A DNA stretch of 64,000 bases from Poseidonocella pacifica (GTDB lineage Bacteria; Pseudomonadota; Alphaproteobacteria; Rhodobacterales; Rhodobacteraceae), in NCBI RefSeq assembly GCF_900111875.1, contig NZ_FOJU01000002.1, positions 661,842 through 725,841 on the forward strand. The letters are read 5' to 3'. The first letter of the stretch is position 1. Each line of letters starts with the position of its first letter. Under the pieces are notes generated by a model. That model was given only the letters and a program-made list of their open reading frames with translations, was not told where the DNA came from and did not search any database. Position numbers and translations under genes: made by a program. This document shows, one piece after another, positions 37,130-46,772 of this stretch.

Positions 37130-38643
37130 CCGACCACCCTATCGGCCTGTCCATCCGCGATGGTGTGAAGGTGTATCCGGGCACGCGCGCGCTCAAGAGT
37201 GTGGACTTTGACGTGCGCATGGGTGCCGTCAACGTCCTTGTCGGAGAGAACGGCGCAGGCAAATCAACACTTATGAAGGTCATTGCAGGTGTCGAAGGCC
37301 TGACCGAAGGACGCATCGAGATGGAGGGACAGGCGGTTTCCTTTTCCACCAAAATCGACGCAGAGCGCGCCGGAATTGGCATCGTCTTTCAGGAGTTGAA
37401 CCTCTTTCCCGACCTGTCGATCACCGAGAACATCTTCATCGGGCGCGAGCGCACCCATCTGGGCCATATCGACCGGGCCGAGCAACGCCGCATCGCACAG
37501 GAGCTTATGGCGCGTCTGGAGCAGGACATCGATGTCGATCAACCCCTCGGCAACCTTCGGATCGGGCAGCAGCAGATCGTGGAGATCGCGAAGGCCCTGA
37601 ACGAAAAGGCGCGCATCCTGATCCTGGATGAACCGACATCCGCATTGTCGCAAACCGAGGTAGACGTTCTTTTTCGCGTGGTGGGAGAGCTTCGCCGCCA
37701 AGGTGTCGGCATCGTCTATATCAGTCACCGGCTCGAGGAACTCATCCGCATCGGGGATTACATCACGGTCCTGCGCGACGGAGAGATTACGGGGGCGCAG
37801 CCAATGCAGGGCGTCGATATCCCGTGGATCGTACACGCAATGATCGGCGACGCGTCAAAAGACTTCCCACCCCGGGCCGATACGATCGGCGAAGAGGTTT
37901 TCCGCGCCGAAGCCGTAACCTTGCCCCGAGAGGCAGGGGGCCTTGCCGTCGATCACGTCAGCCTGTCGGTCAAGGCCGGAGAAATCGTGGGCATCTACGG
38001 CTTGATGGGCGCGGGCCGCAGCGAGTTTCTGGAATGCGTCCTCGGGTTGCACCCCCATGCGGGGGGCGAAATGTGGCTCGACGGGGTGCCCATTGGGCCG
38101 CCCGACGTCTCCAAGCGTATCGACCGAGGGGTCGCCCTGATCCCGGAGGACCGAAAACGCGACGGATTGGTACAGATCATGGCCATCCGCGAGAACATGA
38201 CGCTTTCTTCCTTGCGGCGGTTCACCCGCGGGGTCCACCTGAGCCTGAAGCGGGAGGCCGAAACCGTCCGCGATTTCGTTGCCCGGCTGGGAATAAAGAT
38301 CGCCAGTTCAGAACATCCGGTTTCCAGCCTCTCGGGCGGCAACCAACAAAAAGTCGTCATCTCCAAGGCGTTGATGACCTCGCCCCGCATCCTGCTGATG
38401 GATGAGCCTTCACGCGGGATCGACATTGGAGCAAAGGCCGAAGTGTTTCGCACCATGCGCAGCCTCGCCGAAGAGGGTCTTGCCATCCTGTTTGTCACCT
38501 CGGACCTCGAAGAGGTCACCGGTCTTTCTGATCGGATCATCGTCATGGCGCGGGGGAAGATTACCGGAAAATTCGACGGAACGACGGCCCGAATGGCCGA
38601 CATCGTCGAAGCCGCACAAGTCAAGAAGGACGTAGCCGCATGA
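37126..38643 (+). CDS. Sugar ABC transporter ATP-binding protein (RbsA-type, duplicated)
   Basis: A 505-residue ATPase made of two tandem nucleotide-binding domains. The first has Walker A GENGAGKST, signature LRIGQQQIVEIAKAL and Walker B ILILDEPTSALS. The second has a degenerate Walker A (GLMGAGRSEFL), signature LSGGNQQKVVISKAL and Walker B ILLMDEPSRGIDIG, as usual for RbsA/XylG proteins. The ATG at 37126 gives an ATGA overlap with the DUF2291 stop; an upstream ATG at 37114 adds only four residues. Confidence 0.94.
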   Translation: MTDHPIGLSIRDGVKVYPGTRALKSVDFDVRMGAVNVLVGENGAGKSTLMKVIAGVEGLTEGRIEMEGQAVSFSTKIDAERAGIGIVFQELNLFPDLSITENIFIGRERTHLGHIDRAEQRRIAQELMARLEQDIDVDQPLGNLRIGQQQIVEIAKALNEKARILILDEPTSALSQTEVDVLFRVVGELRRQGVGIVYISHRLEELIRIGDYITVLRDGEITGAQPMQGVDIPWIVHAMIGDASKDFPPRADTIGEEVFRAEAVTLPREAGGLAVDHVSLSVKAGEIVGIYGLMGAGRSEFLECVLGLHPHAGGEMWLDGVPIGPPDVSKRIDRGVALIPEDRKRDGLVQIMAIRENMTLSSLRRFTRGVHLSLKREAETVRDFVARLGIKIASSEHPVSSLSGGNQQKVVISKALMTSPRILLMDEPSRGIDIGAKAEVFRTMRSLAEEGLAILFVTSDLEEVTGLSDRIIVMARGKITGKFDGTTARMADIVEAAQVKKDVAA

Positions 38644-39698
38644 GTGCGATCGACACTGGCCCCAACGGGGCATCGGCCCAGAACCTGCTGCTTTTGCTAC
38701 TGAAAGCTCGCACCTTTATCGCGCTGATCGTGGTGTTCGTGTTCTTTGCCGCGGCGGCTCCGAACTTCCTGACCACGGCCAACATGATCATCATGGCCAA
38801 ACACGTCGCGCTCAACGCCTTTCTCGCCATCGGTATGACCTTCGTGATCATCACCGGCGGGATCGATCTTTCGGTGGGCTCCATCGTTGGGCTCTGCGGG
38901 ATGGTCGCGGGCTATCTGCTCTTGAACGGCGTCGATCTGGGGTATGCGTGGACGATACAGTTCAACACCTTCGAAATTGGCCTGATCACAATTCTGGTGG
39001 GGGTTCTCGTCGGAGTCGTCAACGGTGTCCTGATCACGAGGCTGAACGTCGCGCCCTTCATCGCCACTCTGGGAACGCTCTATGTCGCGCGCGGGCTGGC
39101 GCTTCTGTCCTCGTCCGGCTCGACCTTTCCGAACCTATCGGGCAACGCCGAGTGGGGTTCTGATACCTTTCGCTGGATCGGGGCGGGGAGCATCCTCGGG
39201 ATTCCGGTTTCCATCTGGATGCTGATCCTCGTCGCTTGCGGGGCTGCCTATGTGGCGCGCAACACGCCGCTTGGGCGGCACATCTATGCAGTTGGCGGAA
39301 ATGAGCGGGGCGCGTCGCTGTCGGGCGTAAAGGTCAAGCGCGTTAAGATGTACGTTTATATGTTCTCAGGCTTTTGTGCCGCTCTTGTGGGGTTGATCAT
39401 CGCCTCGCAGCTTCAGGCCGCGCATCCCGCGACAGGAGAGACCTTCGAGTTGAACGCGATTGCGGCGGCGGTGCTGGGCGGCACGTCCATGTCCGGGGGG
39501 CGCGGGCGCATCTTCGGAACGATCGTAGGTGCCTTCGTGATCGGCATCCTGTCGGACGGGTTGGTGATGATGGGGGTCTCTACCTTCTGGCAGACCGTCA
39601 TCAAGGGGCTGGTGATCATCGCCGCCGTTGTGGTCGATCAAGCGCAAAGCCGGTTCGAAGCTCGTGTGGTTCTTCGTCAACAAGCGGCGATGCGTTGA
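38640..39698 (+). CDS. Sugar ABC transporter permease (RbsC-type)
   Basis: A 352-residue polytopic permease of the ribose/xylose group. The pattern ITGGIDLSVGSIVGLCGMVAG, then NGVLITRLNVAPFIATLGTLYVARGLALL, and near the end NAIAAAVLGGTSMSGGRGRIFGTIVGA is the family signature, the last part contacting the ATPase. About nine to ten membrane segments can be counted. The start overlaps the ATPase stop (ATGA). It completes the transporter. Confidence 0.93.
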   Translation: MSAIDTGPNGASAQNLLLLLLKARTFIALIVVFVFFAAAAPNFLTTANMIIMAKHVALNAFLAIGMTFVIITGGIDLSVGSIVGLCGMVAGYLLLNGVDLGYAWTIQFNTFEIGLITILVGVLVGVVNGVLITRLNVAPFIATLGTLYVARGLALLSSSGSTFPNLSGNAEWGSDTFRWIGAGSILGIPVSIWMLILVACGAAYVARNTPLGRHIYAVGGNERGASLSGVKVKRVKMYVYMFSGFCAALVGLIIASQLQAAHPATGETFELNAIAAAVLGGTSMSGGRGRIFGTIVGAFVIGILSDGLVMMGVSTFWQTVIKGLVIIAAVVVDQAQSRFEARVVLRQQAAMR

Positions 39699-39761
39699 TC
39701 CCCGGCCACTTTTGCTACAGATGGTCCAGACAAACAGGCGAAGAAGTCGCGAAAGGGCGCA

Positions 39762-40568
39762 ATGACAAAGGCCGGACCAACACGGGCAAAGACACGCGGC
39801 GGATTGCTGTCGGAAACCCGCCGACGCCGCATCCTCGATTGGCTGGAGGAGGAAGGATCGGCCCGCGTCCGCGATCTGGCGGAGGCCTTTACCGTTTCGG
39901 ACGTGACGATCAGGCAGGATCTCGAACGTCTGGAGGCCGAGGGCCATATCACCCGCGAATATGGCGGGGCCTATCTCAACAACGTGGCAAGTCAGGTCGC
40001 ATCGCTCTCGCTTCAGCACAGCGAAAACATGGACAAGAAGCGCCGCATTGGCGCATTGGCGGCCTCGCTCGTCTCTGATGGCGAAACGCTCATCCTTGAT
40101 GCAGGCTCCACCACCACAGAGATCGCCACGCGCCTGACTGACAAGCGTGATCTGACCGTCATCACCAATGCGCTCAATATCGCCATCATTCTCGGCGCAG
40201 TCCCGAGCGTCGCAGTACATCTGCCGGGCGGACAGTTCAAACCGCCAACCCTGTCCGTCTCCGGCGACAAGGCGGTGGAGTACCTGTCCGATGTCTTTGC
40301 CGGCAAGCTGTTCCTCGCCACGGCGGGTGTCTCTATCGATACCGGGCTAACCTATCCGAGTTTCGCGGATTTGCAGTTGAAGCAGGCGATGATCGCGGCC
40401 GCTAACAAAACGATCCTTGTCGCCGATTCGACCAAGATCAACCTGTCGTCCTTTACGCGCCTCAACACTCTCGAGGTTGTGGACACGTTCATCACCGACG
40501 ACGGCATAAAGGATCGCGACGCGCAAGCCTTCGAAGCACTCGGCATCGAGGTCATGATCGCCGTCTAG
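39762..40568 (+). CDS. DeoR/GlpR-family transcriptional regulator
   Basis: A 268-residue regulator. The N-terminal winged helix-turn-helix is at about 24-78 (RRRRILDWLEEEGSARVRDLAEAFTVSDVTIRQDLERLE in outline). The C-terminal part is a sugar-phosphate sensor domain with LILDAGSTTTEIATRL and VLVADSTKINLSSF. It is the last gene of the transporter operon and probably controls both divergent sugar operons through the CTTTCG repeats. The effector is likely a phosphorylated intermediate of the pathway (inference). Confidence 0.9.
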   Translation: MTKAGPTRAKTRGGLLSETRRRRILDWLEEEGSARVRDLAEAFTVSDVTIRQDLERLEAEGHITREYGGAYLNNVASQVASLSLQHSENMDKKRRIGALAASLVSDGETLILDAGSTTTEIATRLTDKRDLTVITNALNIAIILGAVPSVAVHLPGGQFKPPTLSVSGDKAVEYLSDVFAGKLFLATAGVSIDTGLTYPSFADLQLKQAMIAAANKTILVADSTKINLSSFTRLNTLEVVDTFITDDGIKDRDAQAFEALGIEVMIAV

Positions 40569-40590
40569 GGTCGTGGCCACTTCAGCCCGC

Positions 40591-41481
40591 CTATCCCAAT
40601 TCTGCTGCGAGCTTGCGCACCAGATCCATCAACTGTGCCAGACGTGCCGTCCGGGCGATCCCGCGCCTCGATATCGCCCATAGTTCATGATGCCTACGGT
40701 GCGGCAATTCCACGGTACACAGGCGGTCTCTTTGGGCGAAAGCCTCCACCCCGCTCCGGGGGAGGAGTGTGTACCCCAGACCTTGCGCAACCGGATAGGG
40801 AATTTGGCCGATTTGGTTGATCTCCGTACGGATGTTGAGGCGATCCGCTCCTTTGAACCGCTCAGGAAAGTTTTCCGCGAACAACTCGTCCGCATAGGAA
40901 TACCCGTCCGGGTGCGCCACAAGCCCCCGCGCCTCAAGCCCATCGAACGTCACGGCTTCCCCCTTCGCAGAGGCGGGCAGCACGAGGCAAAGCTCTTCCC
41001 GTCCGATACGCTCGGCATCGAGGCGCGGATGACCGGGCTCCTGCCCCACCACCCCAAGATCGAACCGGTTGTCGAGCACCCCCGCCACGATCCCGGATCT
41101 GGGCGTCGCTTCAAGATGCACGACAAGCTGCGGCGCCCATCGCATCAGATCCACGATGCGCGGATAGAGCAACATCGCGAAACTGCCCGAACAGGCGATC
41201 CGAACTTCCCCAACGTCGGGATCATCCTTGGCAATGACTTCGCGCAGATGACGCTCTTCCGCGCGCCGTGATAGGCCCAGATCCCTGACGGCCCTCCCCG
41301 CGGGCGTGAGTACAAAGCTTTTCCCGTCACGTGCGATAAGCGCTTGGCCGACCTGATTCTCGAGTTTGCGCAGATGCTGCGACACGCCCGGCTGGGTCAT
41401 GTTGAGACGCTCTGCCGTTCGGGTGAAATGGCCCGTTTCGGTCAATACGACAAATGTCTCGAGCCACGTGGCATTCAGCAT
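40591..41481 (-). CDS. LysR-family transcriptional regulator
   Basis: A 296-residue LysR-type regulator. The helix-turn-helix is at the N-terminus (WLETFVVLTETGHFTRTAERLNMTQPGVSQHLRKLE in outline), followed by an effector-binding domain from about residue 90 (GEVRIACSGSFAMLLYPRIVDLM). It faces away from the VOC gene across 102 bases, the usual arrangement of a LysR protein with its target. It is convergent with the DeoR gene. The effector is unknown. Confidence 0.9.
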   Translation of the reverse strand: MLNATWLETFVVLTETGHFTRTAERLNMTQPGVSQHLRKLENQVGQALIARDGKSFVLTPAGRAVRDLGLSRRAEERHLREVIAKDDPDVGEVRIACSGSFAMLLYPRIVDLMRWAPQLVVHLEATPRSGIVAGVLDNRFDLGVVGQEPGHPRLDAERIGREELCLVLPASAKGEAVTFDGLEARGLVAHPDGYSYADELFAENFPERFKGADRLNIRTEINQIGQIPYPVAQGLGYTLLPRSGVEAFAQRDRLCTVELPHRRHHELWAISRRGIARTARLAQLMDLVRKLAAELG

Positions 41482-41487
41482 TAAATC

Positions 41488-41505
41488 ATCATCTCACGTA
41501 ATGAT
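41488..41505. promoter_or_regulatory. LysR-type operator between the LysR and VOC genes
   Basis: An inverted repeat ATCAT-N8-ATGAT lies in the 102-base gap and contains a T-N11-A-like core, the usual LysR site. The gap is notably AT-rich (TTTTTATACAATATGATAATTTT nearby, in separate parts), consistent with a promoter on each side. Confidence 0.55.
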
Positions 41506-41583
41506 TTTTATACAATATGATAATTTTTAGTTTCGACACAACACCCCTACCTTGTCGTCAGACCCAGACACAAGGAAACTGAC

Positions 41584-42081
41584 ATGGCTCCCACCCCCCG
41601 TACCTTTTCGCACATCGGCCTCTCCGTCCCTGACGTTGACAAGGCCGTGAATTTCTACGCTGAGGTCATGGGCTTTTATGTCCTTATGGCCCCGAGCGAC
41701 GTGGTCGAGGACGACAGCGCAATCGGCATGATGTGCACCGATGTGTTTGGCCCGGGCTGGTCGAAGCTGCGCATTGCGCATCTCTCCACTGCCGATGGCA
41801 TCGGGATCGAACTCTTCGAATTTGCCGGGAACGAAAAACCGGAGGAAAACTTCAACTATCGGCGGCACGGCACTTTTCACTTCGCCATACAGGACCCCAA
41901 CCTCGAAAGCCTGCTGGAAAAGATCGTCGCGGCAGGCGGCAAACAACGGATGCCCGTGCGAGAATATTTCCCCCAAGAGAAGCCCTATCGCATGGTCTAT
42001 GTGGAGGACCCTTTCGGCGTCGTCTTCGAGCTTTACAGCCACAGCTATGAATTGACCTATTCAGCCGGAGCCTATTCCTGA
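41584..42081 (+). CDS. VOC (glyoxalase/bleomycin-resistance) family protein
   Basis: A 165-residue protein with two VOC modules. FSHIGLSVPDVDKAVNFYAEVMGF (about 9-32) starts the first; GTFHFAIQDPNLESLLEKI and the end MVYVEDPFGVVFELYSHSYE (about 135-154) make the second. The His, His and Glu at metal-binding positions (H11, H98-region, E151-region) are present, so it may be a metal-dependent lyase, dioxygenase or isomerase. The reaction is unknown. The divergent LysR gene is the likely regulator. Confidence 0.85.
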   Translation: MAPTPRTFSHIGLSVPDVDKAVNFYAEVMGFYVLMAPSDVVEDDSAIGMMCTDVFGPGWSKLRIAHLSTADGIGIELFEFAGNEKPEENFNYRRHGTFHFAIQDPNLESLLEKIVAAGGKQRMPVREYFPQEKPYRMVYVEDPFGVVFELYSHSYELTYSAGAYS

Positions 42082-42093
42082 ATTCCGATTTGA

Positions 42094-42117
42094 GGGTCCG
42101 CAGGTGATTGCGGGCCC
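42094..42117 (+). terminator. Terminator-like hairpin after the VOC gene
   Basis: A nine-base stem (GGGTCCGCA / TGCGGGCCC, with one G-U pair) and a six-base loop lie 12 bases after the VOC stop. There is no T run. It could mark the mRNA end or stabilise it. Confidence 0.4.
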
Positions 42118-42277
42118 GTCCGCTGCCGAGAGGTCGATTCTAGCGGCTCTGGCGCCCCCCCCGAAACCGGCGGCGTAAGTCACCGCTCTAGCCGGTCTGC
42201 GCGCGTGATCCGGTAGGGAATTCTACGACAGAGAGATGGAGCGCCAAAGCAAGCTCATTAGGTGGGCCGCAATCCGG

Positions 42278-43099
42278 TTAGTCACGCCCCCATGTTTCGA
42301 TCGCGTCTATCGCCTCTTCAGCCGTTTCGACGAACCGAAACAGCGACAGATCCGCGTCAGAGATCGTCCCTGCCTCTGCCAACGCTTCGAAATTTATGAC
42401 GCGATCCCAGAATTCCCGCCCGAACAGCAACACTGGCACACGCTCCATCCGCCCGGTCTGGATCAAGGTAAGCGCCTCGAACAGTTCATCCATCGTTCCG
42501 AACCCACCGGGGAAGATACAGATCGCCTCCGCACGCAGGAGGAAGTGCATCTTGCGCAGGCCGAAATAGTGGAAGTTAAAGCATAGTTCAGGCGTCACAT
42601 AGGGGTTCGGGGCCTGTTCATGGGGCAGAACGACGTTGAGGCCGATGCTGCGTCCGCCCGCGTCTGCCGCCCCTCGATTCCCCGCCTCCATGACGCCGGG
42701 GCCGCCCCCTGTCACGATTACATGGGTCGGTTGATCGCCCCCTTCGCGCATCCCCTTTTCTGTCACAAGTCGGGCAAAGCGGCGCGCCTGATCGTAGTAT
42801 TTGGTCAGTTCGGCAAGGTACGGAGTGCGCGCGCTTTCCTTCTGGGCCGGATCGGGAATGCGGGCCCCGCCAAAGAGCACAATGGTTCTTTGGATGCCCA
42901 TCTCTTGTAGCGCCAATTCCGGCTTGAGCATTTCCAGCTGCAAGCGCACCGGGCGAAGCTCTTCACGCCCGATGAAATCGGGATCGTCAAACGCAAGCCG
43001 ATAGGCTGGTGCCCGAGTCTGGGCCGTGTCTGGAATCTGGCGCGCGGCATCGCGATCTTCGTCCGCGTCCGGAAAAGGAGAAGGGCGGTCGTTCGTCAT
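42278..43099 (-). CDS. LOG-family protein (lysine-decarboxylase-like phosphoribohydrolase fold)
   Basis: A 273-residue protein with the LOG signatures: VIVTGGGPGVMEAGNRGAADAGG (about 127-149) and the catalytic PGGFGTMDELFEALT (about 197-211). LOG enzymes release free cytokinin-like bases from nucleotides, and many bacterial members have an unassigned nucleotide-hydrolysing role. The first 75 residues are an extension (acidic, then QLEMLKPELALQ) typical of the longer TIGR00730 group. AGGAG precedes the ATG. Confidence 0.87.
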   Translation of the reverse strand: MTNDRPSPFPDADEDRDAARQIPDTAQTRAPAYRLAFDDPDFIGREELRPVRLQLEMLKPELALQEMGIQRTIVLFGGARIPDPAQKESARTPYLAELTKYYDQARRFARLVTEKGMREGGDQPTHVIVTGGGPGVMEAGNRGAADAGGRSIGLNVVLPHEQAPNPYVTPELCFNFHYFGLRKMHFLLRAEAICIFPGGFGTMDELFEALTLIQTGRMERVPVLLFGREFWDRVINFEALAEAGTISDADLSLFRFVETAEEAIDAIETWGRD

Positions 43100-43152
43100 G
43101 CGAAGCTCCTGAAATGCCTGACAAGCCTAGCGGCTCTTGGCGCTTTGGCCAA

Positions 43153-44187
43153 TCACGCGTTGCGGACGGTCTCCATCATCAGCGCGACGTTTTCAGGATC
43201 GGCATCCGGGGTAATCCCGTGTCCGAGGTTGAAGATATGCGGCCCTCCGCGAAAAGCCTCCACGATCGCGCGTGTCTCGTCGATAAGAGCCTGCCCTCCG
43301 GTCACCATATGACCGGGCGCGAGATTGCCCTGGACACACCCGTCACGCTGAACATGCTCAACCGCCCAATCGCGGGGCAGATCGCTGTCGAGCGCAACGC
43401 AATCCGCACCCGTGGCCTTGGCGAACCCGTCATAGCGTTCCTTGGCTTGCCGCGGGAATGCGATGACAGGAATGGTTGGGTGCCGCTCTTTGAGCGCCGA
43501 GATGATCGCCTTGGTCGGTTCCAGTGCGTACCGGTCAAAATCCGCTCCCTTGAGCGATCCGGCCCAGCTGTCGAAAAGCTTCACCGCTTCGGCACCGGCG
43601 TCGATCTGGGCCGAAAGGTACTCGACCGTGGCCGCCGTAATCCGGTCGATGAGCCGGGAGAATAGCTCTGGCTGCGCATCCTTGAGCGCATGGGCCGGGC
43701 CCTGATCCGGGGTGCCGCGCCCTGCTACCATGTATGTCGCAACCGTCCATGGCGCCCCGGCGAACCCGATCAGAGGGACCTCGGGGGGCAATTCACGCGA
43801 CAGGATCTTGACCGTCTCATAAACCGGGGAAAGCGTTTCATGCACAGCGTCAGCAGGTTTGAGCGCATCGAAATCCGCAGCCTCGTCGATCGTGGAGAGA
43901 CGCGGCCCCTCACCGGTCACGAACCAAAGCTCCGCGCCAAGCGCCTGAGGCACGAGCAATATGTCCGCAAACAGGATCGCGGCATCGAACCCGAAACGCC
44001 GGATGGGCTGCAGCGTCACTTCCGCAGCCAGATCGGGCGTGTAGCACAGGCTCAGGAAATCCCCCGCCTTGGCGCGCGTCGCCTTGTACTCCGGCAGGTA
44101 TCGCCCGGCTTGCCGCATCATCCAGACGGGCGGTGTCGCCTGTGTTTCACCGGCCAGAGCGCGCAGCAGTTTTTTGGATGTGCTCAT
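43153..44187 (-). CDS. hemE: Uroporphyrinogen decarboxylase
   Basis: A 344-residue TIM-barrel enzyme that removes four carboxyl groups from uroporphyrinogen III to make coproporphyrinogen III. The signature [15 protein letters not shown] (about 20-34) and the substrate-pocket motif [18 protein letters not shown] (about 147-164) are intact. GAGGAC precedes the ATG at 44187. It faces hemC across 83 bases, a common arrangement in alphaproteobacteria that joins two steps of haem synthesis. Confidence 0.95.
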   Translation of the reverse strand: MSTSKKLLRALAGETQATPPVWMMRQAGRYLPEYKATRAKAGDFLSLCYTPDLAAEVTLQPIRRFGFDAAILFADILLVPQALGAELWFVTGEGPRLSTIDEAADFDALKPADAVHETLSPVYETVKILSRELPPEVPLIGFAGAPWTVATYMVAGRGTPDQGPAHALKDAQPELFSRLIDRITAATVEYLSAQIDAGAEAVKLFDSWAGSLKGADFDRYALEPTKAIISALKERHPTIPVIAFPRQAKERYDGFAKATGADCVALDSDLPRDWAVEHVQRDGCVQGNLAPGHMVTGGQALIDETRAIVEAFRGGPHIFNLGHGITPDADPENVALMMETVRNA

Positions 44188-44270
44188 GTTTGTCCTCGTC
44201 TATGCTCGCGCCCGTCGTCTCCGGGGGGGCGCCGAAAGTCAACCCGGGCAGCAAACCTATAAGGACCGTC

Positions 44271-45215
44271 ATGCCCTCAACTCCTTCGCCAGACTCCCCC
44301 CTTCGCATCGGTACGCGCGGCTCCCCGCTGGCACTGGCACAGGCCGAAGAGACGGCGCGCCGGCTGGGCGAGGCGTTTTCGCTGCCCGCCGAGGCGTTCG
44401 AGATCGTCGTGATCCGCACCACGGGCGACCGGATCATCGACCGACCGCTCAAGGATATCGGCGGCAAGGGCTTGTTCACCCGCGAGATCGAAGAAGCGCT
44501 ACTTGGCGGGGAGATCGACATTGCGGTTCACTCCATGAAGGACATGCCGACCCTGCAACCTGAGGGCCTCGTTCTTGATACCTATTTGCCGCGCGAGGAT
44601 CCTTGCGACGGGTTCGTATCCGACCAGTATGCGGGATTGGCGGAGATGCCGCAGGGAAGCGTGGTCGGCACTTCGAGCCTGCGTCGCAAGGCACAAGTTC
44701 TGAACCGGCGGCCCGATCTCACGGTGGTAGAGTTTCGCGGCAACGTCCAGACACGGCTGCGCAAGCTGGCGGACGGCGTGGCGACCTGTACCTTTCTCGC
44801 GATGGCGGGCCTCAACAGGTTGGAGATGTCTCATATCGCCCGCGCCCGCGTCCGGGCCGAAGAGATGCTGCCCGCCGTGGGTCAGGGCGCGATCGGGATA
44901 GAGAGGCGTATCAACGACGGCGCCACCGCCGAGCTTCTGGCCGCGATCCACGATACCCCGACCTCGCACGCGCTCTCTGCGGAGCGCGCGTTTCTCGCTG
45001 AACTCGACGGGTCGTGCGAAACGCCGATTGCCGGGCTTGCCCTTCTGGATGGGGATGAGCTTTGGCTGCGCGGAGAAGTGCTGCGCCCCGATGGCTCCGA
45101 GCGACTGGATGCCGAAGGCCGGGTTCCCATCGCCGATGGCCCCGAGCTTGGCCGCCGCCTGGCGCGAGAGCTTCTCTCCGCCACCTCGCCGGGTTTCTTC
45201 GATTGGCGCGATTGA
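44271..45215 (+). CDS. hemC: Hydroxymethylbilane synthase (porphobilinogen deaminase)
   Basis: A 314-residue enzyme that joins four porphobilinogens into hydroxymethylbilane. RIGTRGSPLALAQA (12-25) and VVGTSSLRRKAQVL (131-144) are the substrate-binding Arg motifs, with the catalytic Asp in HSMKDMP (about 91). The dipyrromethane cofactor is attached at Cys249 in DGSCETPIAG. The ATG at 44271 follows AAGGA. The upstream frame is open but overlaps hemE antisense and lacks homology. Confidence 0.95.
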   Translation: MPSTPSPDSPLRIGTRGSPLALAQAEETARRLGEAFSLPAEAFEIVVIRTTGDRIIDRPLKDIGGKGLFTREIEEALLGGEIDIAVHSMKDMPTLQPEGLVLDTYLPREDPCDGFVSDQYAGLAEMPQGSVVGTSSLRRKAQVLNRRPDLTVVEFRGNVQTRLRKLADGVATCTFLAMAGLNRLEMSHIARARVRAEEMLPAVGQGAIGIERRINDGATAELLAAIHDTPTSHALSAERAFLAELDGSCETPIAGLALLDGDELWLRGEVLRPDGSERLDAEGRVPIADGPELGRRLARELLSATSPGFFDWRD

Positions 45216-45278
45216 TGGGTAGGCGGGGAGAAATGTGCTTGACGCGCCCCTCCCCCTGCCTTACGTGAGCCGCGTCGT

Positions 45279-45355
45279 GGCGGAGTAGCTCAGGTGGTTA
45301 GAGCAGCGGAATCATAATCCGCGTGTCGGGGGTTCAAGTCCCTCCTCCGCTACCA
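45279..45355 (+). tRNA. tRNA with CAU anticodon (elongator Met, less likely Ile2)
   Basis: A complete 77-base cloverleaf including an encoded CCA. The acceptor arms are GGCGGAG / CTCCGCT with a G1-U72 wobble. The D-arm is AGCTCAGGTGGTTAGAGC, the anticodon stem GCGGA / TCCGC has the loop ATCATAA (anticodon CAT), and the T-arm is GGGGG-TTCAAGT-CCCTC. Elongator Met is favoured, but a lysidine-modified Ile2 tRNA cannot be excluded by sequence. It is the last clearly core gene before the accessory region and is the likely integration site. The 274 bases after it hold no gene. Confidence 0.92.
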
Positions 45356-45629
45356 TTTTTTCCCAATGTTTTCGGCGACTTCCTCCTATATGGGGGTGAT
45401 CTCCGCATGACGGAAACCCTTCTGGGGTGGCGCCGGGGTGGCGAGATCGCGAACCTACTTTCCAGCGTCCGATTCCACGAGCGGAACAATCCGATGGGAG
45501 TGTGGTCGCGGCAAGACCTCTCCGCTTCCCACAAGCCCCAAAGTTTTTTTCGCGGGACGCATGCCGATTTCCTTTTGGCCTTCACAAGACGGTCCAATCT
45601 CCCCTCAGCATAGAGACAAGGAGATCATC

Positions 45630-45836
45630 ATGCATACCACTTCCCCCGCCGCCGATTCCCTGATTGGAATCGCCACACTCGCGGAGATCCTCCAGCGGTC
45701 GCGCGCCAGCATCTACCGGGACATCAAGAACAAGACGCTCCCGAAGCCTTTGAAGCTGGGCAACTCCTCCCGCTGGAGGCTGTCTGAGGTCATGGCGTTT
45801 ATTGACCGGCTCTCCGAAGATCGTGACGAGGACTGA
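45630..45836 (+). CDS. AlpA-family excisionase-like regulator
   Basis: A 68-residue helix-turn-helix protein. LIGIATLAEILQRSRASIYRDIKNK and the end SRWRLSEVMAFIDRLSED match AlpA-like prophage/island regulators, many of which activate excision or the adjacent integrase. AAGGAG lies seven bases before the ATG at 45630. It is the first gene after the tRNA, as in many integrative elements, although no integrase is seen beside it. Confidence 0.85.
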   Translation: MHTTSPAADSLIGIATLAEILQRSRASIYRDIKNKTLPKPLKLGNSSRWRLSEVMAFIDRLSEDRDED

Positions 45837-45845
45837 CCGCCCCGA

Positions 45846-46211
45846 TCAAGTCGCGGCGAGGCGGGCGCAAAGATCCGCCACCCGCGCCCCGGACCAGCGA
45901 ACCGCGCCGTAGACATCGAAAGGCGCGCAGCCTGACATGGCCAGCGCGTCGATCTCCCGGAACGACAGCATGTTCAGGGAGAGCGCGACCTCCGCGAGTT
46001 CGGCCATTACGGCCGACCGGGCGGGTAAAGGGGCAGCACAAAGGCCGACGAGTTCGGCCACCGCGTCGGCCGCCTCCTCATCCCCCAAGGCAGAGAACAG
46101 GTCGTAGAGGGTCATGCCCTCGCGACGGATAAAGTCGACCACATGGAGGACGGCGTCCTCGCGCCGTTCCTGAGCCGTGGAAACGAGGGCGGTGTTGGTA
46201 AGCATATTCAT
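45846..46211 (-). CDS. Unknown small protein A of a three-member family
   Basis: A 121-residue protein with no recognised motif; mostly helical and Ala/Leu-rich. It resembles the next two minus-strand proteins over much of its length, best at the C-terminus (AVRWSGARVADLCARL here, AVRFYGARLGDLSARL in protein B). The ATG at 46211 has GGGAGA upstream; the frame is open further but in non-protein-like sequence. Function unknown; the setting is a mobilisable island. Confidence 0.65.
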   Translation of the reverse strand: MNMLTNTALVSTAQERREDAVLHVVDFIRREGMTLYDLFSALGDEEAADAVAELVGLCAAPLPARSAVMAELAEVALSLNMLSFREIDALAMSGCAPFDVYGAVRWSGARVADLCARLAAT

Positions 46212-46318
46212 GCTGGTCTCCCGGACGACAGTCCGTGGCGGGGGCCACGAAAGATCATCTGTCGTCGTCAAGGCCGTCAGCGCGAGCGCAAGCCGGCGCT
46301 GAGGCATGCAGGCTACAG

Positions 46319-46669
46319 TCATAGCCGGGCACTCAGATCGCCGAGCCGAGCACCGTAGAACCGCACGGCTGCGTCGAGATCGGCGGGGGCACTGCCGTTG
46401 GTCCAAGCTCGGTCGAGCGCTCCGGCTCCGACTTCGGCCAAATTCCGCAGCACAAGATCGAGGTCTGCACGCATGGCAGGCAGGTCTCGAATATCACAGG
46501 TCACGCGCTCGATCAGGCGGACCACGGCTTGGCCGGCCTCGTAGCATTCGCAGGCGACAAGAAGCTCGTGCAACGCTGCGGCTTCGATAGAAAGGAAGCC
46601 GGCCAAGTGTCGGTATCGATCCGTCACATGCGGATCGAGGAAGGATATTTGCGAGGCGTCGTCGGACAT
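46319..46669 (-). CDS. Unknown small protein B of a three-member family
   Basis: A 116-residue, helix-rich protein. It shares the plan of protein A: F-x2-E-x3-L-x2-L, then a long helix with AVVRLIERV, and the matching C-terminal AVRFYGARLGDLSARL. GGAGGA precedes the ATG at 46669. It is 107 bases from gene A and 103 from gene C, all in the same direction. No function is assigned. Confidence 0.65.
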   Translation of the reverse strand: MSDDASQISFLDPHVTDRYRHLAGFLSIEAAALHELLVACECYEAGQAVVRLIERVTCDIRDLPAMRADLDLVLRNLAEVGAGALDRAWTNGSAPADLDAAVRFYGARLGDLSARL

Positions 46670-46772
46670 TAAGTTCCTCCACAACAGCCTGCGGGCGATG
46701 GCCGCGCATCCAATGCTGTCGGTCAAGCGCCGCCGGCCAGGAGGGGACCGGCGACGTGGGGGCGGCGCGGAA